Positions 46,303-54,423 of a stretch of 63,710 bases of DNA are shown here, piece by piece. Numbering within the stretch: position 1 is the first letter of the stretch; the number at the start of each line of letters is the position of its first letter. The notes below the pieces were generated by a model. It was given only the letters and a program-made list of their open reading frames with translations. It was not told the DNA's origin and did not search any database. The position numbers were made by a program, and so were the translations under genes. Source of the stretch: Clostridium sp. (GTDB taxonomy: Bacteria > Bacillota > Clostridia > Oscillospirales > Ruminococcaceae); contig JAMPFN010000008.1 of the NCBI GenBank assembly GCA_023664445.1, positions 1 through 63,710 of the forward strand, in the 5' to 3' direction.

Positions 46303-46730
46303 TTTACATATCCTCCTAACTCATTTTCAAATATTTCGCTTGCGGCAGATTCAATTTCCAATTTGTCACCAAAAATAGTCTGAACTGCGACAGTCATTTT
46401 CAGCTTGTTGGGTTCCTGAGAAGAGAGTTCGTCTCCGCCCGAAAAAAGCAATCCGTCTGCAAACTGCGTTTTATCAGCGTCGCAGCAAGGTTCATGCAGA
46501 CGCAGTTGTTCAATTATTCTGTCTTTTATAATAGCCTTTTCATTTTCAGTATTATACTGCCATAAATGACGTTTTAATCCCACTCCAAAATCGGGATTAT
46601 TATAAAGCTCCGTAGGTTCAGTCATTATAAGCAGTCTTGTTCGGTTCACAATTGACATATTATCTTCAAGCACACCTACACAGTTATTTGCAATGTTAAA
46701 CATATTCGGAAAAGCAAGAGAATTTGTCAT
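46299..46730 (-). CDS. baseplate wedge protein, gp25/gpW-like
   Basis: 143 residues. LLIMTEPTELYNNPDFGVGL, then WQYNTENEKAIIKDRIIEQL, then KMTVAVQTIFGDKLEI is the gp25/gpW lysozyme-like wedge fold with the EPR-type core (TEP-x-E). It initiates sheath assembly at the baseplate. Complete length. Placed between the spike and gp6-like genes as in T4-type and P2-type baseplates. Confidence 0.88.
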   Translation of the reverse strand: MTNSLAFPNMFNIANNCVGVLEDNMSIVNRTRLLIMTEPTELYNNPDFGVGLKRHLWQYNTENEKAIIKDRIIEQLRLHEPCCDADKTQFADGLLFSGGDELSSQEPNKLKMTVAVQTIFGDKLEIESAASEIFENELGGYVK

Positions 46731-46734
46731 AATA

Positions 46735-47034
46735 TCACCCCTTCAAATTTGTAGCTCCGTTCTGATAGCTTCCGCCTGTAAGACCTATCACTATAAAATC
46801 GTTGTTGGACGTGTTCATTGATGATAAGGCTACTACCTCACCCTCATTGGGCAAATGCGGAAGCAGTACGGATGGATACCACGGCAGATCATTATCAAGC
46901 GTGTAATTCTTTACGCTTTTACCCATGTAATTACTTTGATCATAAGCGCCGTGTATAGACGGCACACGTACCTGAACAAGCAGCGTACCGTCGTTTGTAT
47001 AATGATATCCTTTAGCATAACCGTATGTGATCAT
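46735..47034 (-). CDS. baseplate spike/hub OB-fold protein
   Basis: 99 residues from ATG 47034 (MITYGYAKGYHYTNDGTLLV), chosen for AGGAAATAA upstream and a start just past the preceding gene. VQVRVPSIHGAY, then LPHLPNEGEVVALSS, then DFIVIGLTGGSY is the OB-fold of gp5/gpV-type spikes. It has no lysozyme or needle domain, so it caps the tail tube and carries the tip. Confidence 0.75.
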   Translation of the reverse strand: MITYGYAKGYHYTNDGTLLVQVRVPSIHGAYDQSNYMGKSVKNYTLDNDLPWYPSVLLPHLPNEGEVVALSSMNTSNNDFIVIGLTGGSYQNGATNLKG

Positions 47035-47050
47035 TCTTATTTCCTGCTTT

Positions 47051-49165
47051 CTATATTTTATATGTACCGCCATTGATTATTTTCTTGACTTTCTTACCTT
47101 TCCAGCCGGTTAAATCTATTTCGGAGGGGTGAGAAACAAGTGCCTCCCATTCAATAACATCTACTAAATTTGTAGGATATACATAATGACCATATTTATT
47201 TCCATTCTCGCCATGCTTGGATGGATCATCACCTTTTGAATCTCCAAGTATACAGTTTATGGTAGTATTATCTTCCAATACAACTGAAATCTTATCGCCT
47301 GTTGTTCCGAAAATTAAAGTTACTGCACACAAATAATAACCATCTAATGTTGCTATATTTCTATTCGACGGCTTTCCTGATGAAACCCATTTATCATACA
47401 GTTTTCTTTGAACCGATCCGGAACCCCAATTTCTATCATAATATGTATAATTTCCTAAAATTCCATATTGAACTGAAAATGGAATTACCATCTCTGCCCC
47501 TTTCATAGGCGCAGTGTTCATAGATGATGAACCGCCGGAAGTTATTTGTATTACTATCTTTGACCATAATTCATCAGCAGTTTTTTGTCTTACCTGCGAC
47601 TGATGATCTATGTTCGCAGGTACTTCAAATTTTCTTAAAAATGCGTCAGCAGCGGTTTTAGCTCCGGATTCTGTATTCGGAACAGTTGTAAGTATATTCA
47701 TAAGCGCAGGATAATCTGATTGGAGTTCATACCATAAAAAATCTACCTGTCCGGTCAGATTATTTCTCCAGTTATCGCCTACAAATTTAACCATGTTTGT
47801 CTTTCTTCCTGTAGATGAACTTCTCGGATAATTTGTCCATTGGCATAATCCGGCTCCGCCATTGTAGAAAGAATAACCGTATTCGATTACGTCTGTTCTG
47901 AAACCGCTTTCATGACTTATGTTTGCGGCTATCCCTATAGCTGCCGCAGCGTTAAGTCCCTTATCCATAAGACGTTCAATGACAGCTCTTGCATTTGCGT
48001 TTTCTATTCCGTCAAGAATGACATTTTCACCGGAACTGCCTGCTAAACCCGGAACAAGTAAATTATCCATGACCGCTGACATCATAGTTGTATAATTGAT
48101 AACGGATAATCTGATCTTACTTTTTGCGGTTGTAGGTTTATAACCGGATGACAGATAACCGACCTCACGAATAGTGGCGTCCTCTTCAGTATTTTCCGTA
48201 TCATAAAACTTGCCTAATCTGCCGTATCCGCTTGTCATTTGTGATTGATTATTTTCAACCTTTGACCAATCAGGTCTGTAATATCCGCTGATCATGCTGC
48301 TGCCGATTTTATATGTCTTTGATTCGACCGTTTCTTTTGATGTTCCCTGTATAACGGTTATCGTCTTGCCCTTAACACGCTCGACTATACCGATTTCATC
48401 ACATTCATACTTTGATCTATATATTTTTATCAATGCAGTACGTATGAGTATTATATCACCGGATTTAGGCGTTTTATTAGCTTCTACAAAAGTACCCATG
48501 TTTCCTTTAATACCCTTTTCAGCAAATTCTGTTGAATTTTTGCAATCAGGAATTATTATACCTATCAAACCGCCTACTTTCTTTGCACAGGCAGCAACAA
48601 AGGCGGCAGACCATTTAGTATTGTTATTCGGCAATATCCAATCGACCAAGGTTTTCCTTTTTTCATTTATGTGCGACTTAGCTTCTTTGATAAAATCTTC
48701 TATGAGCTGCGTGTCTTTTACCGCCGGATTGTAAATAAATCCCTGCAGAATAAAACTGCTGCTCCATGTGTATTTTGGAGGATATAAAGTCTGGGTATAA
48801 AATCTTTTTCCGCCATAAGAGCTATTTGATGTAACAATAGAACCGTCTGCGTTTATCTGTTCAACAATTGCTACATGCCCTGCATCGCCCGGATTCTCCC
48901 AGCATATTACAGCTCCAAGTTTAGGAGTACTTCCACGCTTATAACCATCTGAGGTGTTACCATACCATCTCCATGCATTGTTAATGGACAAATTACAGGA
49001 CGTTGTACCCATTATTTCCATAAAACGTCCGTAAGCATACCCCACACAGTTGCTGAGCACGGAATTACCAGATATGTATATACATTTGTTATATCCGCCG
49101 CTGCCTGTCTGAATCCAATATGGATCGTCATATGACGGCTCTGTTAATCTTGGTTTATATCCCAT
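47051..49165 (-). CDS. multidomain baseplate lysin: CHAP, degenerate CHAP, phage lysozyme
   Basis: 704 residues. Domain 1 (about 15-145) is a CHAP amidase/endopeptidase with catalytic Cys (SNCVGYAYGR) and His (DAGHVAIVE). Domain 2 (about 165-305) has the same layout (KWSAAFVAACAKKVGG ... GIVERV) but Ser replaces the expected catalytic Cys, so it is probably inactive. Domain 3 (about 385-545) is a Phage_lysozyme2-type muramidase with the catalytic Glu in NISHESGF and GGAGLCQWTNYP. The C-terminal 150 residues are a tail-attachment domain. It would open the wall during entry. Confidence 0.85.
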   Translation of the reverse strand: MGYKPRLTEPSYDDPYWIQTGSGGYNKCIYISGNSVLSNCVGYAYGRFMEIMGTTSCNLSINNAWRWYGNTSDGYKRGSTPKLGAVICWENPGDAGHVAIVEQINADGSIVTSNSSYGGKRFYTQTLYPPKYTWSSSFILQGFIYNPAVKDTQLIEDFIKEAKSHINEKRKTLVDWILPNNNTKWSAAFVAACAKKVGGLIGIIIPDCKNSTEFAEKGIKGNMGTFVEANKTPKSGDIILIRTALIKIYRSKYECDEIGIVERVKGKTITVIQGTSKETVESKTYKIGSSMISGYYRPDWSKVENNQSQMTSGYGRLGKFYDTENTEEDATIREVGYLSSGYKPTTAKSKIRLSVINYTTMMSAVMDNLLVPGLAGSSGENVILDGIENANARAVIERLMDKGLNAAAAIGIAANISHESGFRTDVIEYGYSFYNGGAGLCQWTNYPRSSSTGRKTNMVKFVGDNWRNNLTGQVDFLWYELQSDYPALMNILTTVPNTESGAKTAADAFLRKFEVPANIDHQSQVRQKTADELWSKIVIQITSGGSSSMNTAPMKGAEMVIPFSVQYGILGNYTYYDRNWGSGSVQRKLYDKWVSSGKPSNRNIATLDGYYLCAVTLIFGTTGDKISVVLEDNTTINCILGDSKGDDPSKHGENGNKYGHYVYPTNLVDVIEWEALVSHPSEIDLTGWKGKKVKKIINGGTYKI

Positions 49166-49169
49166 ATCA

Positions 49170-50252
49170 TCACTTCTTTTTCAGCATAAAAAATTCAGGC
49201 GTGAGTATTTTTTCTATTTCAGATATGTCTGAAACATGGTCTATGAGCAGTAAAAGAAAACTATCCTTCCATTTTGACCAGGTGATTTTTTCTAATTGAT
49301 CTCTTGTAACATAAAATCCCATTTTACCGTAAAAGCCCGCATTTTCTAAAACTTCCTTGTATCTTGCTATGATTTTATCATTTACAGTTTTGGATTTTGA
49401 CAAATTCAGAGTCAGCCATATCCCTAACGGCGGCGTATATTTTGAAGCATAAATTCTGAGCATACTCAATTCTTTATTTGCTTCTTCTATTGTACGTGCG
49501 CGCACATCTGCATACAAGCCATATGTAATTTCATGCTTTACAGCTTCTCTGACCTGTGAATCGAGTTTCGGGCTGACATAGACTTCTTTTTCCTTATGGG
49601 TAACGTCATACAGACCGCCTTCTTCGATCATAGCGCCGATCACACCGATTTCTTTCAGCTTATCATAATCAACTTTTCCTGAGTTTCTGTCAAGGGTTAT
49701 GATGAAACAATCGATATCTTTATAATCCGGCTCAACTGATACCAAAGAACCGGATTCTGCATAATCAAAGGCATTTGTACTGAGAGAAGATGTGTCGCCT
49801 GTAAATTCATCTTTTCCTGTATAGCGTAATGCGCAGATCCAACCGCCGTTGTACCAGTTTCCGACTCTTACCTCTTTACCGGTCTGATCTCCGGACTGTC
49901 CGCCTATGATACCGCCGTTTTCATTCTGAGAAGCCTTTACCAGCTGACCATTTCCTATGTACATTTCGGTATGACCGTTTGAAATGACAACATCTCCGCG
50001 GATAAGTCCGGCTCCGGTACTATGATTCCAATTACTTACCTGTTGGAAACCGGTTTTAGTAAAAACCGAAACCATATTACTGACGACCGTCGCACCATTT
50101 GTTTTTACAGGAATACCGGCCTTTTCATAAGCTGTTATAATAAGTGAGGAACAGTCATAATCGGGTCCCCAGCGATTTCCCTGATCATATCCATGTGAAT
50201 CGTCATTTGCAATGGATACAGCCCACTGTACAGCATATTCGACCTTTGTCAT
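49170..50252 (-). CDS. NlpC/P60-type hydrolase with GH25-like C-terminal domain
   Basis: 360 residues. N-terminal cysteine peptidase: YDCSSLIITAYEKAGIPV (Cys about 33) and SNGHTEMYIGNG (His about 95). The C-terminal part (about 175-360) reads DIDCFIITLDRNSGKVDYDK, then GVIGAMIEEGG, then ITYGLYADVRA, a TIM-barrel outline like GH25-type lysozymes, though the usual DxE catalytic pair is not clear. It overlaps the M23-like gene by four bases. A second wall-cutting protein of the baseplate. Confidence 0.78.
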   Translation of the reverse strand: MTKVEYAVQWAVSIANDDSHGYDQGNRWGPDYDCSSLIITAYEKAGIPVKTNGATVVSNMVSVFTKTGFQQVSNWNHSTGAGLIRGDVVISNGHTEMYIGNGQLVKASQNENGGIIGGQSGDQTGKEVRVGNWYNGGWICALRYTGKDEFTGDTSSLSTNAFDYAESGSLVSVEPDYKDIDCFIITLDRNSGKVDYDKLKEIGVIGAMIEEGGLYDVTHKEKEVYVSPKLDSQVREAVKHEITYGLYADVRARTIEEANKELSMLRIYASKYTPPLGIWLTLNLSKSKTVNDKIIARYKEVLENAGFYGKMGFYVTRDQLEKITWSKWKDSFLLLLIDHVSDISEIEKILTPEFFMLKKK

Positions 50253-50683
50253 ACCTGACCACCTGTTATCTTCATCGGATCATGCTTATAATACGTTTCT
50301 GTCCCGATTCTTACAGACCACATTGAATTATCCTTGCTTTTCGTGACATACTCAAAATGAACGTATTTATCCGCAGCGCCTATATTGAATCCGGCTTGTA
50401 CTGCTTGTCCGGCACTGACAGAAACTGTCATGAGATTGAGATAGCGCAAAGCTATATTGGAATCATACTGAACGGTAACGGCATAAAATTTATCGGTTTT
50501 TCCTACGCTTATAACCACGCCTGATGCAAAGCTGTAAACATTATCTGCATATATATCTATCCCGGTATGATATCCGTTTTCTTTATATAGGCTATCTTTT
50601 TTATCATCGATCCATGGAAGTCGGATACCTTTATCTGAATCGGTAATTCCGGAAAATTTTTGAAAATCAGTATACATAACCAT
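50249..50683 (-). CDS. M23 peptidase-like baseplate protein
   Basis: 144 residues. YHTGIDIYADNVYSFASGVV is the H-x-x-x-D metal-binding start of the lysostaphin/M23 fold, and ADKYVHFEYV is the end, but the first His of the usual H-x-H is Tyr. One zinc ligand is therefore missing and it may be a structural relic. It sits between the hub and NlpC-type genes. Confidence 0.72.
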   Translation of the reverse strand: MVMYTDFQKFSGITDSDKGIRLPWIDDKKDSLYKENGYHTGIDIYADNVYSFASGVVISVGKTDKFYAVTVQYDSNIALRYLNLMTVSVSAGQAVQAGFNIGAADKYVHFEYVTKSKDNSMWSVRIGTETYYKHDPMKITGGQV

Positions 50684-50688
50684 ACCTC

Positions 50689-52143
50689 TTACAAATTTGT
50701 TGCCATATGCTCAAATGTAGGATACATTGTTCCGAAATCGACCTTATACGGCGTAATAATGTTTTTTGAAACTGTATATGCACTATCAGAATAATTTCCG
50801 CTCCCTCTCACCAGTATACCTTGTGAAGATGCTACCTGATTAGCACTGCTCATTACAAGTCTCTGCAGTTTCAGTGTTGTAATGAACGTGCTTGATATGG
50901 TATGTGAGACAGAAATAACATTGTAAATTCCCGTTACAGGCGATATTGTATTTCCGGTCAGAACAAGCAGTGACACAGGCTGAGCGAGATTATATGTCTT
51001 GACTGAACCGGCTATCTGTACCGTAAAATCTCCGCTGAACTGAGTTGCAAGCGCATTTATATCATTTATGATATTTACCGATTGAAATGTATCTGCAAGA
51101 GAACTGCTCCAGCTGTTCACAATTTCAGCGCCCTGAGCTATTGTATTTCCGCTGCCATCTACTGCAAATCCCACCTGAGAGAAATTCATATCCGACATAT
51201 TGTAGGCAACTCCGTTATATGAACCTTGAAGCGACAGGATATTCGTCTTTGACGTACCGTATTCCAACACTTCCAGACTTTGTGATGACTGCAGTCCGGC
51301 ATTGCTTTTGTAGTGAATAGTACCGGGTTTTGTCATGGTTGGTTCATCGACCCAATATGAAAATGAAGCGCATTGAGGCGTGGTATCGGTATTGCTTTTC
51401 TTCATAAAATCAGACAGGGGAGTTACATTTGCATTATTCATAACCTGACTTAATTTTTTATAACCGCTTTTCAAACCGGCAGCGTCCCTTGAATTGCTGT
51501 AGGATTTAGACAGCGGAAGCAATCCCGGAAAATTATCATAGTCGTCTTCTGCTGAAAATTCCCCACGGACATATTTATTAAAGCTTGTAGTCAATGCTCC
51601 GTGATTAATTAATGTAGGCGCGTCATTGTGGTCTATATCAAGCTCATAATAGGAAGTCGCTTTCGTGGCTACAGCTAACGCTTCCGCTACTGCTGACGGC
51701 TGAACAAATCCGCTCACAGCAGGTATTCTCAGTACAGGCATACTGCTTTGCAGTGAAAGAGAAGCATAGCCTGTTACTTTATATGTCATGTATAACCCTG
51801 TTGTGGAAACTGAAAATTTAAGAGTAAATCCCTGATATGAAATATATTCTTCTACATTTCCATATTCATCAAGCCACCCGAAAACAAATGATACGGGAAT
51901 ACCGCTTGAATTCGGATAGCTGTTTGCAGATTGTGCAGCGCTGTATAACAAAGCCTCAAATGCCGCAATATTTATCTTTTTAGATGAATCCCCACCGACA
52001 ATACAGTTCAGCGTCCATGCTGTCATAGAAGTTATTTCACTGTTTGTTATCTCCAATGACGCAAACGGACTTGGTATCTTCAAACCAAATTCAGTAATAG
52101 ATACACCTGCTAAACAAAAATTGCAGAAGCTTTGTTTTTTCAA
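50689..52143 (-). CDS. baseplate hub protein, gp27/gpD-like
   Basis: 484 residues. The N-terminal region (FGLKIPSPFASLEITNSEI) and C-terminal VSLLVLTGNTISPVTGIYNV, then SSTFITTLKLQRLVM match the tube-like barrels and closing strand (T-x-LKLQR) of hub proteins in the gp27/late-control-D group. It forms the trimer connecting tube and spike and holds the lysins encoded next. It has an AATCGTTAATAG motif upstream. Confidence 0.75.
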   Translation of the reverse strand: MKKQSFCNFCLAGVSITEFGLKIPSPFASLEITNSEITSMTAWTLNCIVGGDSSKKINIAAFEALLYSAAQSANSYPNSSGIPVSFVFGWLDEYGNVEEYISYQGFTLKFSVSTTGLYMTYKVTGYASLSLQSSMPVLRIPAVSGFVQPSAVAEALAVATKATSYYELDIDHNDAPTLINHGALTTSFNKYVRGEFSAEDDYDNFPGLLPLSKSYSNSRDAAGLKSGYKKLSQVMNNANVTPLSDFMKKSNTDTTPQCASFSYWVDEPTMTKPGTIHYKSNAGLQSSQSLEVLEYGTSKTNILSLQGSYNGVAYNMSDMNFSQVGFAVDGSGNTIAQGAEIVNSWSSSLADTFQSVNIINDINALATQFSGDFTVQIAGSVKTYNLAQPVSLLVLTGNTISPVTGIYNVISVSHTISSTFITTLKLQRLVMSSANQVASSQGILVRGSGNYSDSAYTVSKNIITPYKVDFGTMYPTFEHMATNL

Positions 52144-52162
52144 TAGGATTCACCTCTCATTT

Positions 52163-52174
52163 CTATTAACGATT
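52163..52174 (-). promoter_or_regulatory. phage promoter motif AATCGTTAATAG
   Basis: 10 of 12 match on the minus strand, 20 bases before the hub gene and after a terminator. Confidence 0.5.
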
Positions 52175-52183
52175 TGTTATGAA

Positions 52184-52231
52184 AATAAAAATAGTGATAA
52201 CTCAAAAAGAGCTATCACTATTATATAAGGT
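52184..52231 (-). terminator. TATATAAGGT element fused to terminator
   Basis: ACCTTATATA (52222-52231) runs into a 14-bp stem (52209-52222 with 52190-52203, one G-U pair) followed by TTTTTATTTT on the minus strand. Confidence 0.8.
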
Positions 52232-52241
52232 TATTCGGTTG

Positions 52242-52683
52242 TTATAGCCAGATCAATTCATTACCTATCAGCGTTTCACCCCTAAGTCCAAAAAGATAGT
52301 CATGCGTACCAATATCTAACAATTTAATTGTTTGGGTATTGTGATCATATACATACAGAATAAGAAGATTATTTTTACTTTCTTTAGTTCTTATTGTAAT
52401 ATGAACATCTATAGGATTATTATACTTTACACCTGAAACTACTCTTGTTTCACTTTTAAGCGGATGATACTTCAACGTTGCTTGAAGAGTTTTCAAATCT
52501 GATTCTGTTCTAAGTATTAAAATTGTATCTTCTATAGACCTCAAAATTTTTCTTGGGAAATACTTTTTAATTTTTTTCAATATTTTTCTTGAATTTTGGT
52601 GAACGCCACTCCCTATATTCGATATTTGATTTTACTTTTACTCCTTGTGCTTGACCTAATATCCTTGTTTTATAAATTATCAT
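52242..52683 (-). pseudogene. RelE/YafQ-like protein split by a frameshift in A7
   Basis: ATG 52683 opens MIIYKTRILGQAQGVKV to KFKKNIEKN and stops; the +1 frame then continues KKIKKYFPRKIL to IGTHDYLFGLRG and ends LIWL at 52242. The break is in seven As (52571-52577). With six As the two parts join, and the joined protein aligns without a gap to 27449-27868 through this point (SRFNRRFSKYKKLSTPKIRK beside PKFKKNIEKIKKYFPRKILR). So this is one gene with a one-base insertion, a phase-variable tract, or a +1 frameshift site. ATG overlaps the stop of 52683-52841. Confidence 0.7.
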
Positions 52684-52841
52684 TAATTATCACCGAACTC
52701 TCCCCAATATATTTCTCCTAATGATTTCCAATATTCATCATCTGAATCAGATTCTGCACAAGAAATAGCTTCTAACTGAGTGTTAGTGGTATCATATATA
52801 TCATCTTCATACAGATTATCATTTTTAACATATCTTTTCAT
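52683..52841 (-). CDS. small acidic protein with MKRYVK leader
   Basis: 52 residues: MKRYVKNDNLYEDDIYDTTN, then a Ser/Asp/Glu-rich end (SDDEYWKSLGEIYWGEF). A strong GGAGGTGAGGTT site precedes ATG 52841. Its TAA overlaps the ATG of the RelE-like gene, the same arrangement as 27874/27449, so it may be the partner of that toxin-like protein. Confidence 0.65.
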   Translation of the reverse strand: MKRYVKNDNLYEDDIYDTTNTQLEAISCAESDSDDEYWKSLGEIYWGEFGDN

Positions 52842-52856
52842 AACCTCACCTCCGGA

Positions 52857-52904
52857 TCATACTTCATCTTTACTTATCAGCTTATACCTTTCAATAAATT
52901 CATG
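52857..52904 (-). pseudogene. relic 3' end of a second antitoxin gene
   Basis: The frame ending TGA at 52857-52859 reads HEFIERYKLISKDEV, matching PKFIERYKLITKMSD at the end of the XRE gene 53624-53899. 25 bases (52876-52900 and 53643-53667) are identical. Nothing else of a second copy remains. Confidence 0.6.
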
Positions 52905-52912
52905 GCTTAAGA

Positions 52913-53605
52913 TTATTCAATTTTGTCTTTATATGGCTTATAATCCTCTTTATCTGTGTCATGAAATGAGATCACTGCGATTACATCATCTGTATCTGTC
53001 AAGTCGATCTTAATATAAATACAAAAGTTATTAAGCGTTTTACCATTGGATAATACAAAATCGCCCTTTGGCATAAATACTATGATATCATTCCCCAAAT
53101 ATTTCCTATCAATACTTTTTGTACAATTTACATAGTCGCTGAGATCAAGTTCATGAATGATATCAAGATAATCCTGCATTTTCAATCCATGTTTAACTTC
53201 AAATGCTACGTTTTTATCACGACGAACACGATAAAAACTATCACATTTCTTAAGTCGGTTCAAGATTTCCTTAACGTCAGATTTATCTATAATAACTTTT
53301 GTTCTATACTCATCTCTCAAAAGGTTTATTTGCTGTTGTGTCAATAAACTTTTATCAAGCTTTCTTATTCTGTCAAGTACATCCAAATCATCTATTAACT
53401 TTAATTCTTCAGAAGGAAGTTTTATCAATTCATTATCTGAGTAGTCCATATAATCTACATAGTCAATGTCTTCTTCCTCTGAAGCCGTTATAGTAGAATA
53501 CCTAAAATCCTCAATATGATCAGCATATACTATAGATATGATTTCATCAAATAAATCTGTCAGGTGTACAGCCTGTTCTGAATTGCTTCTTATATAAATC
53601 TTCAT
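52913..53605 (-). CDS. putative toxin, MqsR-like C-terminal domain
   Basis: 230 residues: MKIYIRSNSEQAVHLTDLFD leader-type start, a helical acidic middle (about 40-140), then a C-terminal domain with DLSDYVNCTKSIDRKYL, FCIYIKIDL and DDVIAVISFHD, the strand order and closing SF-(K/H) of MqsR-type mRNA interferases. It follows the XRE gene by 18 bases, as in a toxin-antitoxin pair. The extra N-terminal 140 residues are unusual. Toxin assignment is by distant resemblance plus context. Confidence 0.5.
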   Translation of the reverse strand: MKIYIRSNSEQAVHLTDLFDEIISIVYADHIEDFRYSTITASEEEDIDYVDYMDYSDNELIKLPSEELKLIDDLDVLDRIRKLDKSLLTQQQINLLRDEYRTKVIIDKSDVKEILNRLKKCDSFYRVRRDKNVAFEVKHGLKMQDYLDIIHELDLSDYVNCTKSIDRKYLGNDIIVFMPKGDFVLSNGKTLNNFCIYIKIDLTDTDDVIAVISFHDTDKEDYKPYKDKIE

Positions 53606-53623
53606 ATCATACCTCCAAAGGGT

Positions 53624-53899
53624 TTAATCTGACATTTTAGTAATCAGCTTATACCTTTCAATAAATTTCGGGTCTTCCCTTATAAGAGAGATCAATCTTG
53701 CGGAAGAACCGGACGGTCTGTTGATACCGATTTCCCATGAAGCGACGGTTCTTGGAGAAATGCCGAGGACTTCCGCAAATTTAGCCTGCGTCAGACCAAC
53801 GCTTTTACGGATAGTCTTTATTTCATCAACGGTCAGCTCCGGTACGGGCTTAACAGCATAATTGTTTGAATTTATTATAGTTTTTTCAGATGTATTCAT
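53624..53899 (-). CDS. XRE-family regulator, probable antitoxin
   Basis: 91 residues. The helix-turn-helix reads LTVDEIKTIRKSVGLTQAKF, then AEVLGISPRTVASWEIGINR, then SSARLISLI, the HigA/MqsA-type domain of antitoxins. The first 25 residues are a short arm. A TTGACA-17-TAAAAT promoter with the palindrome TACTATTTGATAGTA filling its spacer lies upstream, the expected autoregulatory operator. It interrupts the baseplate operon. Confidence 0.85.
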   Translation of the reverse strand: MNTSEKTIINSNNYAVKPVPELTVDEIKTIRKSVGLTQAKFAEVLGISPRTVASWEIGINRPSGSSARLISLIREDPKFIERYKLITKMSD

Positions 53900-53918
53900 A
53901 ATTTCACTCTCCCTTTAT

Positions 53919-53947
53919 ATTTTATACTATTTGATAGTAATTGTCAA
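53919..53947 (-). promoter_or_regulatory. promoter and operator of the XRE/toxin pair
   Basis: TTGACA (53942-53947), a 17-base spacer and TAAAAT (53919-53924), minus strand. The spacer's 15 bases 53925-53939 form a perfect inverted repeat with 6-bp arms (TACTAT, ATAGTA) and a three-base centre. A repressor there would block polymerase directly. Confidence 0.8.
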
Positions 53948-53985
53948 TGAATTTCACTCAATATTCGTAATTTGTTCGTAAACAG

Positions 53986-54423
53986 CTATTCTGTTCCGAG
54001 ATTGAGCGTCAGCGCCGGAATAGAAGCCAATAATTCGCCTTTATTAAATAAGTCGGTGAAATTTTCAAGTATCTTCAATCGCTGCCCCTCTGTTACGGTA
54101 AAACCGTCTTCAATATTATTGAAGTAACTTATTATCCAGCTGTATTGAGCTGAACCGAAAAATTTATTGGCTATAAGGTCAAGCCTGTTTTCCTCCGACG
54201 CCGGTACGTCATAATAACGGAATTTTGCATTGGTTATGATCGGATTAGGAGTTTCCAATGCTACAAATCTGTCCGTTTCCTGTGGGTTATGTACGACCTG
54301 TCTTAATCCCATATTTCTGCTTATGTGATCATAATCACGGCATACCGTATACTCTATACCTGTATGTTCTACAACGCCGTAAGGCTGCAATGTGTCATAA
54401 TATATAGGTTTGACATAACTCAT
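53986..54423 (-). CDS. baseplate wedge protein, gp53-like
   Basis: 145 residues. FRYYDVPASEENRLDLIANK, then AQYSWIISYFNNIEDGFTV, then GQRLKIL is the gp53 signature (R-L-D-x-IA-x-x-x-(Y/F)G ... W-x-I-x-x-x-N ... I). It joins wedges in T4-type baseplates. It overlaps the upstream LysM-type gene by four bases. Confidence 0.82.
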   Translation of the reverse strand: MSYVKPIYYDTLQPYGVVEHTGIEYTVCRDYDHISRNMGLRQVVHNPQETDRFVALETPNPIITNAKFRYYDVPASEENRLDLIANKFFGSAQYSWIISYFNNIEDGFTVTEGQRLKILENFTDLFNKGELLASIPALTLNLGTE

